NCBI GenBank assembly: GCA_001798075.1
Contig: MGRG01000012.1
Location: forward strand, 27,852-91,851
DNA: 64,000 nt
DNA from: Deltaproteobacteria bacterium RIFCSPHIGHO2_01_FULL_43_49
GTDB taxonomy: Bacteria > UBA10199 > SPLOWO2-01-44-7
Direction of reading: 5' to 3'
This document shows positions 15,895-25,107 of this stretch, one piece after another. Within the stretch, counting starts at the first letter, position 1, and each line of letters starts with the position of its first letter. Below the pieces are notes generated by a model, which was not told where the DNA came from, made no database searches, and saw only the letters and a list, made by a program, of their open reading frames with translations. The position numbers were made by a program, and so were the translations under genes.

Positions 15895-18342
15895 ATGGCT
15901 AAGGCCGCAGAGCTAATTCCTATCAACATTGAAGAGGAGATGAAGGGTTCCTATCTCGATTACGCGATGAGCGTAATCATTGGAAGGGCCCTCCCTGACA
16001 TCCGAGATGGCTTGAAACCGGCCCACCGCCGCATTCTCTATGCCATGTTTCGTGAGGGGCTTCTTTCCAACAAACGTTATTCCAAATGCGCCGGTGTAGT
16101 CGGGGAAGTTCTCAAAAAATACCACCCCCATGGCGATGCCGCAGTCTACGATACCCTGGTTCGGATGGCCCAAGACTGGAACATGCGTTACCCCTTGATT
16201 GACGGACAAGGCAATTTTGGGAGTATAGACGGGGATTCTGCGGCGGCATACCGCTACACTGAGGCTAGGCTCACCAAAATTGCTGAGGAGATGTTGGAAG
16301 AAATCGACAAAGAAACAGTCGATTTTGTCCCCAATTTTGATGGCTCAACAGTCGAACCGGTGGTCCTTCCCTCCAAAATTCCTAATTTATTGCTCAATGG
16401 CTCGGATGGAATCGCTGTCGGCATGGCAACCAAAATCCCACCACACAATTTGAAAGAGTTGGTGAGTGGATTGATCGCTCTTGTTGAAAATCCAAAAATG
16501 ACAGTTGCAGACTTGATGAAACATGTTCCTGGCCCCGATTTTCCAACTGGGTCTTTTATCTGCGGTACGCAGGGAATTAAAGATGCCTACAATACGGGTC
16601 GTGGCAAAATCGTCATGCGCGCCAAGGCATTAATTGAACCAATCGCAAAGGGAGATAGAGAAGCCATCGTTATCACAGAAATTCCCTATCAGGTTAACAA
16701 AGCCCGGCTTGTAGAACGAATTGCAGAACTGGTTCAAGAAGGAAAACTAGAAGGGGTTTCCGACATTCGCGATGAATCCGACAGAGAAGGGATGCGTCTT
16801 GTCGTGGAACTCAAAAGGAGTGTGATTGCCGGTGTGGTGCTCAACCACCTTTATAAACATACCCCCATGGAAGAATCGTTCGGTGTGATTTTGTTGGCCA
16901 TCGTCAATCAACAACCCAAAGTTGTTAACCTCAAAGTAGCCCTCCAATTTTTTATCGATCACAGACAAGAGGTTGTTACCCGCCGGACTGCCTATGATTT
17001 AAAGAAGGCAGAAGAAAGAGCTCATATCTTAGAGGGTTTAAAAATTGCTCTGGAACATATTGATGAAGTCATTGCCCTCATCAAAAAATCAAAGGAACCG
17101 CAGACCGCAAAAGAATCACTGCGTCTCAAATACAAACTGAGCGACATTCAAGCCCAAGCCATTTTGGATATGCGCTTGCAGCGCTTGACCGGTTTGGAAC
17201 GGGGTAAAATCTTGACAGAGCATGAAGAACTTCAAAAACAGATCAAAGAATTCAAAACAATTTTGGCTGATGAGAGCCGTGTTTTAAAAATCATCACAAC
17301 TGAATTAAAAGAAATTAAAGAAAAATATGGTGACGAACGCCGCACAGAAATTCAGGGGAGTGTCCAAGAAATCAATGAAGAAGATCTGATTCAAGAAGAA
17401 GATATGGTGGTGACGATCAGTCATGGTGGCTATATCAAACGCAATCCTGTTAGCATTTATAGGTCCCAGCGTCGCGGTGGCAGGGGCAAAACCGGAATGG
17501 CCACGCGCGAAGAAGATTTTGTAGCCGATCTTTTTGTCGCCTCCACAAAAAGCTATCTTTTGGTTTTTAGTTCCAGAGGGAGGGTTTATTGGCTTAAAGT
17601 GCACGAAATCCCTCAAGCTGGACGTGTCACAAAGGGAAAGGCGATCAATAATTTAGTGATGATGCAAGGCGATGAGAAAATGGCAGCCATCATGCCGGTC
17701 AAGGAATTCGTAGAAGGGTTTTCTGTCGTGATGGTGACTAAAAAAGGAACGATCAAGAAAACGGAACTGACTGCTTTTAGCAACCCCCGCTCAAAAGGAA
17801 TTATTGCCATTGATTTGGATCAAGGTGATGAGGTAGTGGAAGCGAAATTGACAAACGGCAAGCAAGAGATTGTTTTATCAACCCGTCATGGCAAAGCAAT
17901 TCACTTTCATGAGGAAGATGTGCGTAATATGGGGAGGCAGGCAGGTGGTGTGCGCGGGATTCATCTAGGAAAGGACGACGAAGTAGTAAGTATGGAAGCG
18001 TTATCAGGAGATCAAGCCACTTTGTTGACTGTCACTGAAAAAGGCTATGGCAAAAGGACAGAGGTGAAGGAATATCGTGTCCAATCACGTGGTGGGACAG
18101 GAATTTTTACCTGCAAGATTACAGACAAGAATGGTCCAGTGGTGGGTGTGATGCAAGTGACTGAAGGAGAAGATATCATGTTGGTTACCAGCGGTGGCAA
18201 GATTATTAGAACAAAGGTTTCTGGAATTTCAACTCAAGGAAGGGCAACGCAAGGGGTGCGACTGATCAATGTGGAGGCAGGAGAAAAGGTAATGTCAGTG
18301 GCGCGACTTGCAGAAAAAGAGGAGGGGGAAAATGGCGGTTGA
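15895..18342 (+). CDS. gyrA: DNA gyrase subunit A
   Basis: GyrA cuts and rejoins DNA within the A2B2 gyrase that introduces negative supercoils. The 815 residues include the N-terminal [20 protein letters not shown], the active-site tyrosine in [10 protein letters not shown] (about residue 122), and six C-terminal beta-pinwheel blades. The GyrA box [10 protein letters not shown] (about 523-532) distinguishes it from ParC. The quinolone region reads [10 protein letters not shown], so alanine stands at the position of E. coli Ser83. The 3' end overlaps ndk by 11 bases. Confidence 0.97.
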   Translation: MAKAAELIPINIEEEMKGSYLDYAMSVIIGRALPDIRDGLKPAHRRILYAMFREGLLSNKRYSKCAGVVGEVLKKYHPHGDAAVYDTLVRMAQDWNMRYPLIDGQGNFGSIDGDSAAAYRYTEARLTKIAEEMLEEIDKETVDFVPNFDGSTVEPVVLPSKIPNLLLNGSDGIAVGMATKIPPHNLKELVSGLIALVENPKMTVADLMKHVPGPDFPTGSFICGTQGIKDAYNTGRGKIVMRAKALIEPIAKGDREAIVITEIPYQVNKARLVERIAELVQEGKLEGVSDIRDESDREGMRLVVELKRSVIAGVVLNHLYKHTPMEESFGVILLAIVNQQPKVVNLKVALQFFIDHRQEVVTRRTAYDLKKAEERAHILEGLKIALEHIDEVIALIKKSKEPQTAKESLRLKYKLSDIQAQAILDMRLQRLTGLERGKILTEHEELQKQIKEFKTILADESRVLKIITTELKEIKEKYGDERRTEIQGSVQEINEEDLIQEEDMVVTISHGGYIKRNPVSIYRSQRRGGRGKTGMATREEDFVADLFVASTKSYLLVFSSRGRVYWLKVHEIPQAGRVTKGKAINNLVMMQGDEKMAAIMPVKEFVEGFSVVMVTKKGTIKKTELTAFSNPRSKGIIAIDLDQGDEVVEAKLTNGKQEIVLSTRHGKAIHFHEEDVRNMGRQAGGVRGIHLGKDDEVVSMEALSGDQATLLTVTEKGYGKRTEVKEYRVQSRGGTGIFTCKITDKNGPVVGVMQVTEGEDIMLVTSGGKIIRTKVSGISTQGRATQGVRLINVEAGEKVMSVARLAEKEEGENGG

Positions 18343-18766
18343 AAAAACATTGGCGATTATTAAGCCAGATGCGTTGGAAAAAGGAGTGATCGGAGAAATT
18401 TGTAAGCGGATGGAAGAGGGGGGGCTAAAAATTGTCGGCATGAAAATGTTGCAACTCACCCCAAAAAAGGCAGAAGGTTTTTATGCCGTTCATCAGACAA
18501 AACCTTTCTTTGCAGGTCTCGTAAAATTTATGTCGAGTGGGCCTTGTGTGGTGATGTGTCTGGAAGGGGAAAATGCGATCAAGCGCTGGCGCGATACGAT
18601 GGGGGCCACCGACCCTGAAAAAGCGGCTCAAGGAACCATTCGCAAAGATTTTGGGACCAACATTGAGCGAAACGCTACCCACGGGAGCGATGCTTTGGAT
18701 ACCGCTCGCTTTGAAGTGGCCTACTTTTTTGAATCGGGCGAACTCGTTCACTACGAATGGATTTGA
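18332..18766 (+). CDS. ndk: Nucleoside diphosphate kinase
   Basis: Ndk transfers the gamma phosphate from ATP to other nucleoside diphosphates through a phosphohistidine. The 144-residue length is normal; the N-terminal TLAIIKPDA and the catalytic histidine in NATHGSDA (about residue 117) are present. ATG 18332 lies after GAGGAGGGGG and inside the end of gyrA, implying coupled translation. The stop is directly followed by the GTG of the archease gene. Confidence 0.97.
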   Translation: MAVEKTLAIIKPDALEKGVIGEICKRMEEGGLKIVGMKMLQLTPKKAEGFYAVHQTKPFFAGLVKFMSSGPCVVMCLEGENAIKRWRDTMGATDPEKAAQGTIRKDFGTNIERNATHGSDALDTARFEVAYFFESGELVHYEWI

Positions 18767-19180
18767 GTGTTCTACCAATCCATTCCCCATACGGCCGATA
18801 TTGGTTTTAAAGTGTGGGGGAAGACGCGTGAAGAACTCTTTTCAAATGCTGCCCGAGCGGTAACTGATTGTCTGGTAGAAGTCTTCGATGGAATTCCTAA
18901 TCAAACTATTTTTGTAAATCTTAAAGCGGAAAGTTACGAAGAACTTTTAGTTCAATGGCTCACAGAGGTTTTGTATCATTTCGAAACGCAGTCTTTGTTG
19001 GGGCTCGGTTTTAGTGTGATTTCTTGCGACCTAGACAATTTCAAAGCAACGATTCACGGTGTTGAATGGGATTCTGCCACGCAACCTTTGAAAACACAAA
19101 TCAAAGCGGTGACCTTCCACGAAATGAAAATCCAGGAAAAAGAAGGCCAATTCGAAGTCCAGGTGATTTTGGATGTGTAG
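18767..19180 (+). CDS. Archease
   Basis: Archease activates the RNA ligase RtcB by promoting guanylylation and turnover. The 137-residue product begins FYQSIPHTADIGFKVWG, with the conserved His-Thr-Ala-Asp metal site, and ends with KAVTFHEMKIQ...VQVILDV as in the family. A GTG start at 18767 abuts the ndk stop. Its partner rtcB lies 4 kb downstream (22994) rather than adjacent, with accessory genes in between. Confidence 0.92.
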   Translation: MFYQSIPHTADIGFKVWGKTREELFSNAARAVTDCLVEVFDGIPNQTIFVNLKAESYEELLVQWLTEVLYHFETQSLLGLGFSVISCDLDNFKATIHGVEWDSATQPLKTQIKAVTFHEMKIQEKEGQFEVQVILDV

Positions 19181-19253
19181 TAACTTTTATGCTGCCTTTG
19201 GCAATCGCTTCAGCCCCCTTATTTTTATTGAGCTTTTTTCCTCCTGGCTACCT

Positions 19254-19385
19254 GGCGGAGAGGGGATGCAAGGGACGTTATCAAATTTGGGAGGTCCCAA
19301 ATTTGCACTCTCGCTCGGCCATTTTATTATTCATCCCCACAAGGTGAAAATGGCCTGTGCGAAGCCCTTTCACCCCCTCTCCGCC
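19254..19385. repeat. Complex fold-back element D, copy 1
   Basis: Outer arms GGCGGAGAGGGGATGCAAGG and CCTTTCACCCCCTCTCCGCC pair with few mismatches. Inside are two more hairpins: AATTTGGGA-GG-TCCCAAATT and GGCCATTTT...AAAATGGCC. The layout is a three-way junction. It fills the 460-base gap after archease together with the sigma-54 site at 19584. Confidence 0.75.
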
Positions 19386-19583
19386 ACGCCACGTCGGAAA
19401 CAAGCTCGAAAATATGGTGAGTCGCTTGCGTGATTGCCATAACGTAACACCATTCGCAAATACTATAATAATGTCAGACTCAAAATTGGGGCTACCTAAC
19501 ACCAGCCTTGGGGCTAAAGATCTCCGTTTTATTAAGGGATGAGGGCCTAGACTTATTATTGATAGATTACGTCTAATTGAAAA

Positions 19584-19599
19584 TGGCACGATAGTTGCA
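19584..19599 (+). promoter_or_regulatory. Sigma-54-type promoter (TGGCACG-N4-TTGCA)
   Basis: This is a perfect match to the sigma-54 consensus, 42 bases upstream of the ATG at 19641; AAAGGAG precedes that start. Confidence 0.75.
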
Positions 19600-19640
19600 A
19601 GGCAATAACACCAAAGGGAGATTTTAAAAGGAGTCCAAAT

Positions 19641-20063
19641 ATGAAAACGCTATTCAAAACTATTCTAGTCTTTTTAATTCCCTGTATAGCATTTGCCGTT
19701 CCATTGAATCCTGAAAGCAGACCTAGAAAAAATCGTAACACCAATTATCAGGCAGGATGTCCTATGACCCCTAATTTAATCCTCTCCGATCGAAATGATA
19801 TTGTTGTCTTTTGCGGTCAGGCGCTCATGAGCATGAACGCTGTCGGAGGCAATGATATTGTAGCTGCTTGCACCGAGGGTGTGGATGGAATCAGAATTAA
19901 CAATGGCCAGCTTTATATTTCTTTCGCATCCACTGAGGGTGTTGAGGGTACCAATGGAGATGACATTATTATTTTGTGTAGGGATGGTGTTACCGTGAAT
20001 GGTTTAGGTGGAAATGATATAATTGTGCAGTGTCCAAATAAAAATAGCTTTTTCATTTTCTAA
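19641..20063 (+). CDS. Secreted protein with four Cys-ended RTX-like repeats
   Basis: The 140-residue product has a signal peptide cleaved probably after AFA (residue 19). The mature part repeats a short motif four times: NDIVVFC, NDIVAAC, DDIIILC and NDIIVQC, two of them preceded by GG as in calcium-binding RTX nonapeptides (GGxGxDxUx). Unlike RTX proteins, each repeat ends in cysteine, suggesting a beta-roll-like ladder stitched by disulfides or metal. The function is unknown. ATG 19641 has AAGGAG upstream and a perfect sigma-54 promoter. It stands alone before a convergent toxin-antitoxin pair. Confidence 0.78.
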   Translation: MKTLFKTILVFLIPCIAFAVPLNPESRPRKNRNTNYQAGCPMTPNLILSDRNDIVVFCGQALMSMNAVGGNDIVAACTEGVDGIRINNGQLYISFASTEGVEGTNGDDIIILCRDGVTVNGLGGNDIIVQCPNKNSFFIF

Positions 20064-20095
20064 GTAGTGTTCAAAAAGAACCAGACGCAATTTGT

Positions 20096-20356
20096 TTAAA
20101 GATATATATACTGCCGGTCGCCGATCTCATAAAAGAGATAAACATCCTTTTCTTTCTTAGCAAACAAAACCCTATAATTACGCGTGACACGAAAACTGGA
20201 AAGACCGGCCAAGCGACCTTTGAGGATTTTTATATGAAGTCTTGGATCTTGCGGATTTTTTCGAAAAATTTCTTCCTGCCGTATGGCCAATTCTTGCACT
20301 TTCTGGGGGAGTTTCTTTAACCCCTTTACAAAGTGGGGGGTATAATGAATTTGCAT
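20096..20356 (-). CDS. RelE/YafQ-type toxin (mRNA interferase family)
   Basis: The 86-residue basic protein has the RelE-fold pattern: FVKGLKKLPQKVQ at the start, LKGRLAGLSSFRVTRNYRVLF in the middle and a C-terminal YEIGDRQYIY with conserved aromatic residues. Such toxins cleave mRNA on the ribosome. It follows the antitoxin gene by six bases on the same strand, the usual order for this class of pair. Catalytic identity cannot be settled from sequence alone. Confidence 0.85.
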   Translation of the reverse strand: MQIHYTPHFVKGLKKLPQKVQELAIRQEEIFRKNPQDPRLHIKILKGRLAGLSSFRVTRNYRVLFAKKEKDVYLFYEIGDRQYIYL

Positions 20357-20362
20357 GAAGAG

Positions 20363-20644
20363 TTATAAGAGAGCCTTTAGAGATTTAGCCGTTTTAGTTT
20401 TTCCTAATTCATATTCTTCATCACCTTGTTTCACAACAGCAAGGACCTCTTCTTCTTCATTTGATCTCGCCTCCTCAAGATGTTTTAACTTTTCGTAGCG
20501 TTTAAGACTCATCAGGACAGCTTTCGGTTCGTTATGAGAGACAATAAAACCATCCCCCTCTTCTTCGTCTAGTCGGCGCAGAATTTGGCTTAAGCCCCGT
20601 TGGACCTCGCCGATCCCGATCAACAATGGTACAGCTTTTTTCAT
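20363..20644 (-). CDS. Phd/YefM-type antitoxin
   Basis: The 93-residue product carries a Phd-like N-terminal DNA-binding region ending in the characteristic EPKAVLMSLKRYEKL, followed by an acidic tail (EEARSNEEEEVLAVV) that would wrap the toxin. ATG 20644 is preferred because it lies just after a strong promoter; the longer frame runs through that promoter. It should repress its own operon, and the -10 region is part of an AT-rich imperfect palindrome. Confidence 0.82.
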   Translation of the reverse strand: MKKAVPLLIGIGEVQRGLSQILRRLDEEEGDGFIVSHNEPKAVLMSLKRYEKLKHLEEARSNEEEEVLAVVKQGDEEYELGKTKTAKSLKALL

Positions 20645-20653
20645 ACAATTTAT

Positions 20654-20682
20654 AGTATAATTATCATATAGATTTATGTCAA
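20654..20682 (-). promoter_or_regulatory. Sigma-70 promoter of the toxin-antitoxin operon
   Basis: Minus-strand TTGACA (20677-20682) and TATACT (20654-20659) have 17-base spacing. TATGATAATTATAC overlapping the -10 is a likely operator. Confidence 0.75.
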
Positions 20683-20731
20683 GACAATGTTTAAAAATAC
20701 TCACGCAAAAAGACGAGTTTACTTGGCGAAT

Positions 20732-20752
20732 AAAAGGCGTCGGACGCCTTTT
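20732..20752. terminator. 21-base palindrome AAAAGGCGTC-G-GACGCCTTTT
   Basis: Ten-base perfect arms with A and T ends form a bidirectional terminator-like hairpin. The identical sequence occurs at 58967-58987. Confidence 0.6.
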
Positions 20753-20758
20753 CAATAG

Positions 20759-20853
20759 CCGGTACGCGGTGGCTTGGTATGTGGTAGCGCAGTACGTGGT
20801 AGCAAAGTGCTAGGTGACATCTACCATATAGTGCCTGGCACTCTGTGGTAGTG
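20759..20853. repeat. Direct repeat, left copy, flanking the gene at 20961
   Basis: It begins CCGGTACGCGGTGGCTTGG, contains GTGGTAGC units and a GTGCCTGGCAC palindrome, and matches 21918-22003 over most of its length. It is REP-like. Confidence 0.8.
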
Positions 20854-20905
20854 GAGGATGGGTTTAAAGGGGTCCGTTTGGGCTTTTTGGGGGCTTAAAA
20901 AAGTA

Positions 20906-20932
20906 GCAACTTTTTTTGATCTGTGACGATAA
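20906..20932 (+). promoter_or_regulatory. Sigma-28-like promoter (GCAA-N15-GACGATAA)
   Basis: GCAA at 20906-20909 and GACGATAA at 20925-20932 have 15-base spacing, 28 bases before the start at 20961. Confidence 0.62.
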
Positions 20933-20960
20933 TTATTTAAGGAGGGGGTAAGGAGTTAAT

Positions 20961-21917
20961 ATGGCTGCCTCACGGATATTTTTTGGTCTATTGTGTGGAA
21001 ACCCCCCGCAACATTCGGATGCTCAGGATATGCCCACTCCGAAAGCATCTCCTCCTGTTTTGACGCCGCAGGATTTAGAGGCGTTTGCAAGAAAGTATGC
21101 CCCCATTTTACTGACGGAAGGAAAGCGTTACAACATCCCGACACGTGCCGATGCCGATGGAGACTGGGATGCCAGCAATAATGCCTCAAATTATGACAAG
21201 TTTTTGGCCGGTGCGAGAGAGTTTATCCAGAAACCCTATGAAAAAGATGCCCCTTATTTTCCAACTCTTTATTATGAAGCCATAGTAACCTCCACGCATC
21301 TTTTTATTACCTATTATCTTTTCTTTCCGCACGACGCGGGCGACTACCACACTTTTGAGCCGGGAGATCCAAGAGGAGGACATAACAATGATGCAACCAG
21401 TTTGATGGTTGTGGTTCCAAGAAGTGAGAAACCCTTTCGGGTGATTACACAGGATCATGGACGTATTACTTCTATGTCACAAACGGAAATACGTTTGCAT
21501 GGAGATCGACCCGTGTTGGAAATCAGCAGTGGCAATCATGCGTTGAGAGGGCTCAAAAATGGAGAGAAAATTCGTGAAGAAGAGCCGGAAGCACGTCGCC
21601 AGATCTTTTTGTATGCCCATGGGGAAAAGGGACAAGAATATAAATTGTTAAGAGTTCACGAGACACTCTGGCTGCAAAGAAAAAATGGAGATCTTTTTGG
21701 GGGTTTTGATGGTGAAACCGGTGTTCAATTCAAGGGGGACCATGGTCCTTGGGCCCCCTGGGCCAGGCCTTTTACCGACTCCGTGCCAGGCATGATCGGT
21801 TTTGCTTTGGGATGGCGTTTAGCGGAAAGTTTTTTTGATCCAGCAAATGTCTTGTGCTTATCGGGAGAAGAGTGCTCCAAAGGCTATCTTAAAAATCCCT
21901 ATACTCAAGACAGATGA
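20961..21917 (+). CDS. Orphan 318-residue protein, possibly Vps62/NPP1-like fold
   Basis: No family is certain. The segment FARKYAPILL...RADADGDWDASNN and the later GGHNNDATSLMVVV and GDHGPWAPWARP recall proteins of the Vps62/DUF946 or NPP1-like group, which have a beta-sandwich with Asp/His metal sites. The N-terminus (MAASRIFFGLLCGNPPQHSDAQ) is only weakly like a signal peptide. ATG 20961 has AAGGAG upstream and a sigma-28-like promoter. The gene is flanked by 85-95-base direct repeats, as if it were a mobile cassette. Confidence 0.65.
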   Translation: MAASRIFFGLLCGNPPQHSDAQDMPTPKASPPVLTPQDLEAFARKYAPILLTEGKRYNIPTRADADGDWDASNNASNYDKFLAGAREFIQKPYEKDAPYFPTLYYEAIVTSTHLFITYYLFFPHDAGDYHTFEPGDPRGGHNNDATSLMVVVPRSEKPFRVITQDHGRITSMSQTEIRLHGDRPVLEISSGNHALRGLKNGEKIREEEPEARRQIFLYAHGEKGQEYKLLRVHETLWLQRKNGDLFGGFDGETGVQFKGDHGPWAPWARPFTDSVPGMIGFALGWRLAESFFDPANVLCLSGEECSKGYLKNPYTQDR

Positions 21918-22003
21918 CCGGTACGCAGTAGCTTGGTATGTGGTAGCGCACAGTACATGGTAGCAAAGTGCTAGGTGCAAATCTAGTGCCAGGCACCTGG
22001 TGG
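21918..22003. repeat. Direct repeat, right copy, flanking the gene at 20961
   Basis: It begins CCGGTACGCAGTAGCTTGG, contains the same GTGGTAGC and AGCAAAGTGCTAGGTG units as 20759-20853, and ends with GTGCCAGGCACCTGGTGGT. Confidence 0.8.
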
Positions 22004-22921
22004 TCATTTTCTGGAAATTCCCAGCACTGTATTCTCGAGCTTGAAAAATTCGTTCTTTGTAAATCGTGAACGAAGCAAATCTTGGTACTGTTTTGTCGTA
22101 TACCGATAAGAAATGGCGGTGATAATTTTATCTCCTTCTTTTATGCCCTTTTCTTTCAAAAGTGGTGGTACTTTGTTAAAGATGAAAAACATCTCAATCC
22201 TTTGTGCGTGGAACTCAACATTATACGATACCTCACTTTCTTTAACTCCAAGGAAAGAAAGGGGGATAAAGAGAAATCGCTCGACCTCCTTTGTTTTGTA
22301 TGGTTTCATCAAAATGAGGGGCTTAGCATTGTCGGCGCATTCGACGGCCGTCAAGCAAACATCTTTTTCGCCAGATGCGCAACTTTTGAGGATATTGAGG
22401 ATGTAGCCTGGTTCGAAATTCATAAAAGTCAGACCAATAATAATCAACTTTTGGCAATTCGTTCCTGACTTCTTTAAGGCGTCGGCGGTGACCTCAAATG
22501 AGATTATTTTAGAGAAGGAATGCGAAATCCCCCTCTTCAACATTGTCCGTTTTGCGATATTTGCAAAATGTTGGTTTATGTCCACTCCCCAATATTCAAT
22601 TTCCTTTTTTTGTTTTTTAAGGTCGTCGATAATAGGAAATGTTTTTGAAGGATATCCCGGGCCAAGATCAATAATAAGAAGCGAATCCTCGTTAAAGTGA
22701 TCAATAATTTTCTTGGAATTTGTTTTTATAAGGGTTTCTGTTTTATCGTGGAATCTCGATGAATAGCGAATATCTCCCATAAGTTCGAGATATATTTTGC
22801 TCTGTGAATCTGTTAGATAAAGATTTTTGGGATTATAAAAATTCCAGACACCGGATCTCTCTGGGTCTTCTCTAATATCTTGGAGTAACAATTCTGCGTT
22901 AATTTTATTTGAGGAAGTCAC
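22004..22921 (-). CDS. SAM-dependent methyltransferase, EgtD-like (histidine-specific methyltransferase family)
   Basis: The 305-residue protein has a Rossmann methyltransferase motif I, IIDLGPGYPSKT (about 84-95), and YWGVDINQ (motif II acidic residue) as in the EgtD/DUF2260 group, which methylate histidine or other amino acids. There are no EgtB or other ergothioneine genes nearby, so the substrate is open. The GTG start at 22921 has no clear ribosome-binding site and could be a few codons off. It is divergent from rtcB. Confidence 0.65.
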   Translation of the reverse strand: MTSSNKINAELLLQDIREDPERSGVWNFYNPKNLYLTDSQSKIYLELMGDIRYSSRFHDKTETLIKTNSKKIIDHFNEDSLLIIDLGPGYPSKTFPIIDDLKKQKKEIEYWGVDINQHFANIAKRTMLKRGISHSFSKIISFEVTADALKKSGTNCQKLIIIGLTFMNFEPGYILNILKSCASGEKDVCLTAVECADNAKPLILMKPYKTKEVERFLFIPLSFLGVKESEVSYNVEFHAQRIEMFFIFNKVPPLLKEKGIKEGDKIITAISYRYTTKQYQDLLRSRFTKNEFFKLENTVLGISRK

Positions 22922-22993
22922 TTGCTTTTGAATAATATGTCAAATGGGTTAAAACAAGATAATTTTAACAAGGCAGGCTTGCATCTGGTTTCC

Positions 22994-24454
22994 ATGAGTG
23001 TTACTTTTAACTCTGTGCAAATAGAGAAAATAAATGACTTCATGTGGCGAATCCCCAAGCACGGCAAAATGCGGGTGGATGGGATTGTGTTTGCCTCTGA
23101 AAAATTGATGGAGTCGATCCGTGAGGACAAAAGCCTGGAGCAAGTGGCGAATGTGGCAACACTGCCAGGCATTGTAGGGGCATCCCTTGCCATGCCCGAT
23201 ATTCATTGGGGTTACGGGTTTCCTATTGGTGGTGTTGCGGCTTTTGATCCGAACATTGGAGGAATCATTTCGCCCGGCGGAGTCGGTTATGACATAAATT
23301 GTGGAGTACGTTTGTTGAAGACTGACGTCGATCGAAAAGATGTTTCAGGAAAAATAAAAGATCTGGTTCAGCAACTGTTTCATCATATTCCGGTAGGTAT
23401 TGGCAAGGGCCATAAAGGTTTTAAGCTTTCTCGAAAGCAATTGGAAGAAGTGGCGATAAAAGGTGCGGGGTGGGCTGTTGAAAGTGGATATGGGACTCAA
23501 GACGATCTCGATCATTTGGAATCGCGTGGCGTTTTGGACTGGGCCGATTCCGATGCGGTACCAAACAGAGCCTATGAACGTGGCGCCCTGCAATTGGGTT
23601 CTGTGGGAAGTGGCAATCATTTTGTCGAAATTGATTTTGTGGATGAAATTTATGATGAAGCACTGGCTCAAGCAATCGGTTTAGAAAAAGATCAGATTGT
23701 CATTCAAATCCATTCCGGTTCCCGTGGTTTTGGTCATCAAACTTGCACAGATTATTTGCCGATCATGATCAAAGCATCCCAAAAATATGAAATTGAATTG
23801 GTGGATAAACAACTTTGCTGCGCCCCACTCAATTCACCCGAGGGCCAAAAATATTTTGGAGCGATGGCGGCCGCTGCCAACTATGCCTTTGCCAATCGCC
23901 AGATGATTACACAGTGGGTTCGTGAAATTTTTGAGAAATTTTTCGGGAGCAGTTATGAAAAATTAGGAATTAAACCAATCTATGATGTCTGCCACAACAT
24001 CGCCAAGTGGGAAGAGCATGTGGTGGAAGGAAAGAAGCGGCGTCTTTGTGTCCATCGCAAAGGGGCGACCAGGGCCTATCCCAAGGGACATCCAGAATTG
24101 CCGGAGGTTTATCGTGAATTAGGCCAACCTGTTTTGATTCCGGGCGATATGGGACGCTACTCCTTTGTGTTGATCGGAGAGGCAGGCTCCATGGAGAAGA
24201 CCTTTGGGAGTTCTTGCCATGGGGCGGGCCGAATGATGAGCCGTCATGCCGCCGCCAAAGCATGCAAAGGGCGCAACATCCAAAGAGAAATGGAAGATAA
24301 AGGGATTTATGTTCGCGGCGCTTCAATGGCCACGGTCGTAGAGGAAGTTTCCGAGGCCTACAAAGATGTTGCCAATGTGGTTGACGTTGTAGCCGGCGCT
24401 GGGCTTTCCAAAAAAGTCTGTCGCCTCAAACCTTTGGGTGTTATCAAAGGTTAG
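22994..24454 (+). CDS. rtcB: RNA-splicing ligase RtcB
   Basis: RtcB joins 2',3'-cyclic phosphate or 3'-phosphate RNA ends to 5'-hydroxyls using GTP and manganese. The 486-residue protein carries PDIHWGYGFPIGGVAAFD, GGVGYDINCGVRLL (metal cysteine), GSGNHFVEIDFV, HSGSRGFGHQ and the guanylylated histidine region SCHGAGRMMSR. ATG 22994 aligns with the family start MSVTFNSVQIEKI; ATG 22937 in the same frame is an alternative. Archease, its activator, is encoded at 18767. Confidence 0.95.
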   Translation: MSVTFNSVQIEKINDFMWRIPKHGKMRVDGIVFASEKLMESIREDKSLEQVANVATLPGIVGASLAMPDIHWGYGFPIGGVAAFDPNIGGIISPGGVGYDINCGVRLLKTDVDRKDVSGKIKDLVQQLFHHIPVGIGKGHKGFKLSRKQLEEVAIKGAGWAVESGYGTQDDLDHLESRGVLDWADSDAVPNRAYERGALQLGSVGSGNHFVEIDFVDEIYDEALAQAIGLEKDQIVIQIHSGSRGFGHQTCTDYLPIMIKASQKYEIELVDKQLCCAPLNSPEGQKYFGAMAAAANYAFANRQMITQWVREIFEKFFGSSYEKLGIKPIYDVCHNIAKWEEHVVEGKKRRLCVHRKGATRAYPKGHPELPEVYRELGQPVLIPGDMGRYSFVLIGEAGSMEKTFGSSCHGAGRMMSRHAAAKACKGRNIQREMEDKGIYVRGASMATVVEEVSEAYKDVANVVDVVAGAGLSKKVCRLKPLGVIKG

Positions 24455-24455
24455 T

Positions 24456-25106
24456 TTAAGAAAGCTTTCCTCTTAATTCCTCAAAGAATCCACGCAGCGA
24501 TCTTTGCACCGCTTTGGTTGCCGACCCTCTAATTTTTATAATCCCCAACTCGAAATTCATGGCAAACTTAGGGGTTGTTTTTGACAAGAGGATTTCGCTT
24601 GTTGAGCTGTCATAGGCACGGCAGGTCATCGTAACTCTGTCGCCATCCAAACCAACACCATGCAAGCCGATGAGATCAAAAATAATGTTAGCTGTGCCAA
24701 TGCCTATATCGGTTGCATTCACTGTTTTGCCGGTAATGGCACAGGAGACCAAAACATCTGCCAGTTTGATTTTGCCAATGTTGGCTTTTCCTTGCCCTTT
24801 TTCGGCTCTGCCAGAGGCTCCTAAATCTTGTTCCGCAATGATGGCACTTAAATCGGTCCTTTCCATACAACGAAGGTTGGCACCGTAACATTCCTGCACA
24901 ACCAAATCTTGGATATTTTCAACCGTATTTCCTCTAAAATCAAAACCCTCACCGCGTACGGCGCCAACAGCAACCGTTTGATTTGGCTTGGGCTGCGGTG
25001 CGGCGGCCTCTTTTTTTGTTTTGGCTGAAGGGCTTTCATCCCGCGTATAGCTAAATGCTGGAACTGCAATCGACATTGCCAAAGCAATGATAACATATTT
25101 TTTCAT
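24456..25106 (-). CDS. Secreted protein, CsgG-like in part
   Basis: The 216-residue product has a signal peptide (MKKYVIIALAMSIAVPAFSY). The mature part has the pattern of curli-assembly CsgG-like proteins: a strand (TVAVGAVRGEGF), a cysteine-containing segment (VVQECYGANLRCMERTDLSAIIAEQDLG), and LADVLVSCAITGKTV. It has five cysteines in the mature part. It lies one base after the upstream gene's stop, with AAGGAG inside that gene's end, so both belong to one unit. Membership of CsgG proper is uncertain. Confidence 0.65.
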   Translation of the reverse strand: MKKYVIIALAMSIAVPAFSYTRDESPSAKTKKEAAAPQPKPNQTVAVGAVRGEGFDFRGNTVENIQDLVVQECYGANLRCMERTDLSAIIAEQDLGASGRAEKGQGKANIGKIKLADVLVSCAITGKTVNATDIGIGTANIIFDLIGLHGVGLDGDRVTMTCRAYDSSTSEILLSKTTPKFAMNFELGIIKIRGSATKAVQRSLRGFFEELRGKLS

Positions 25107-25107
25107 T

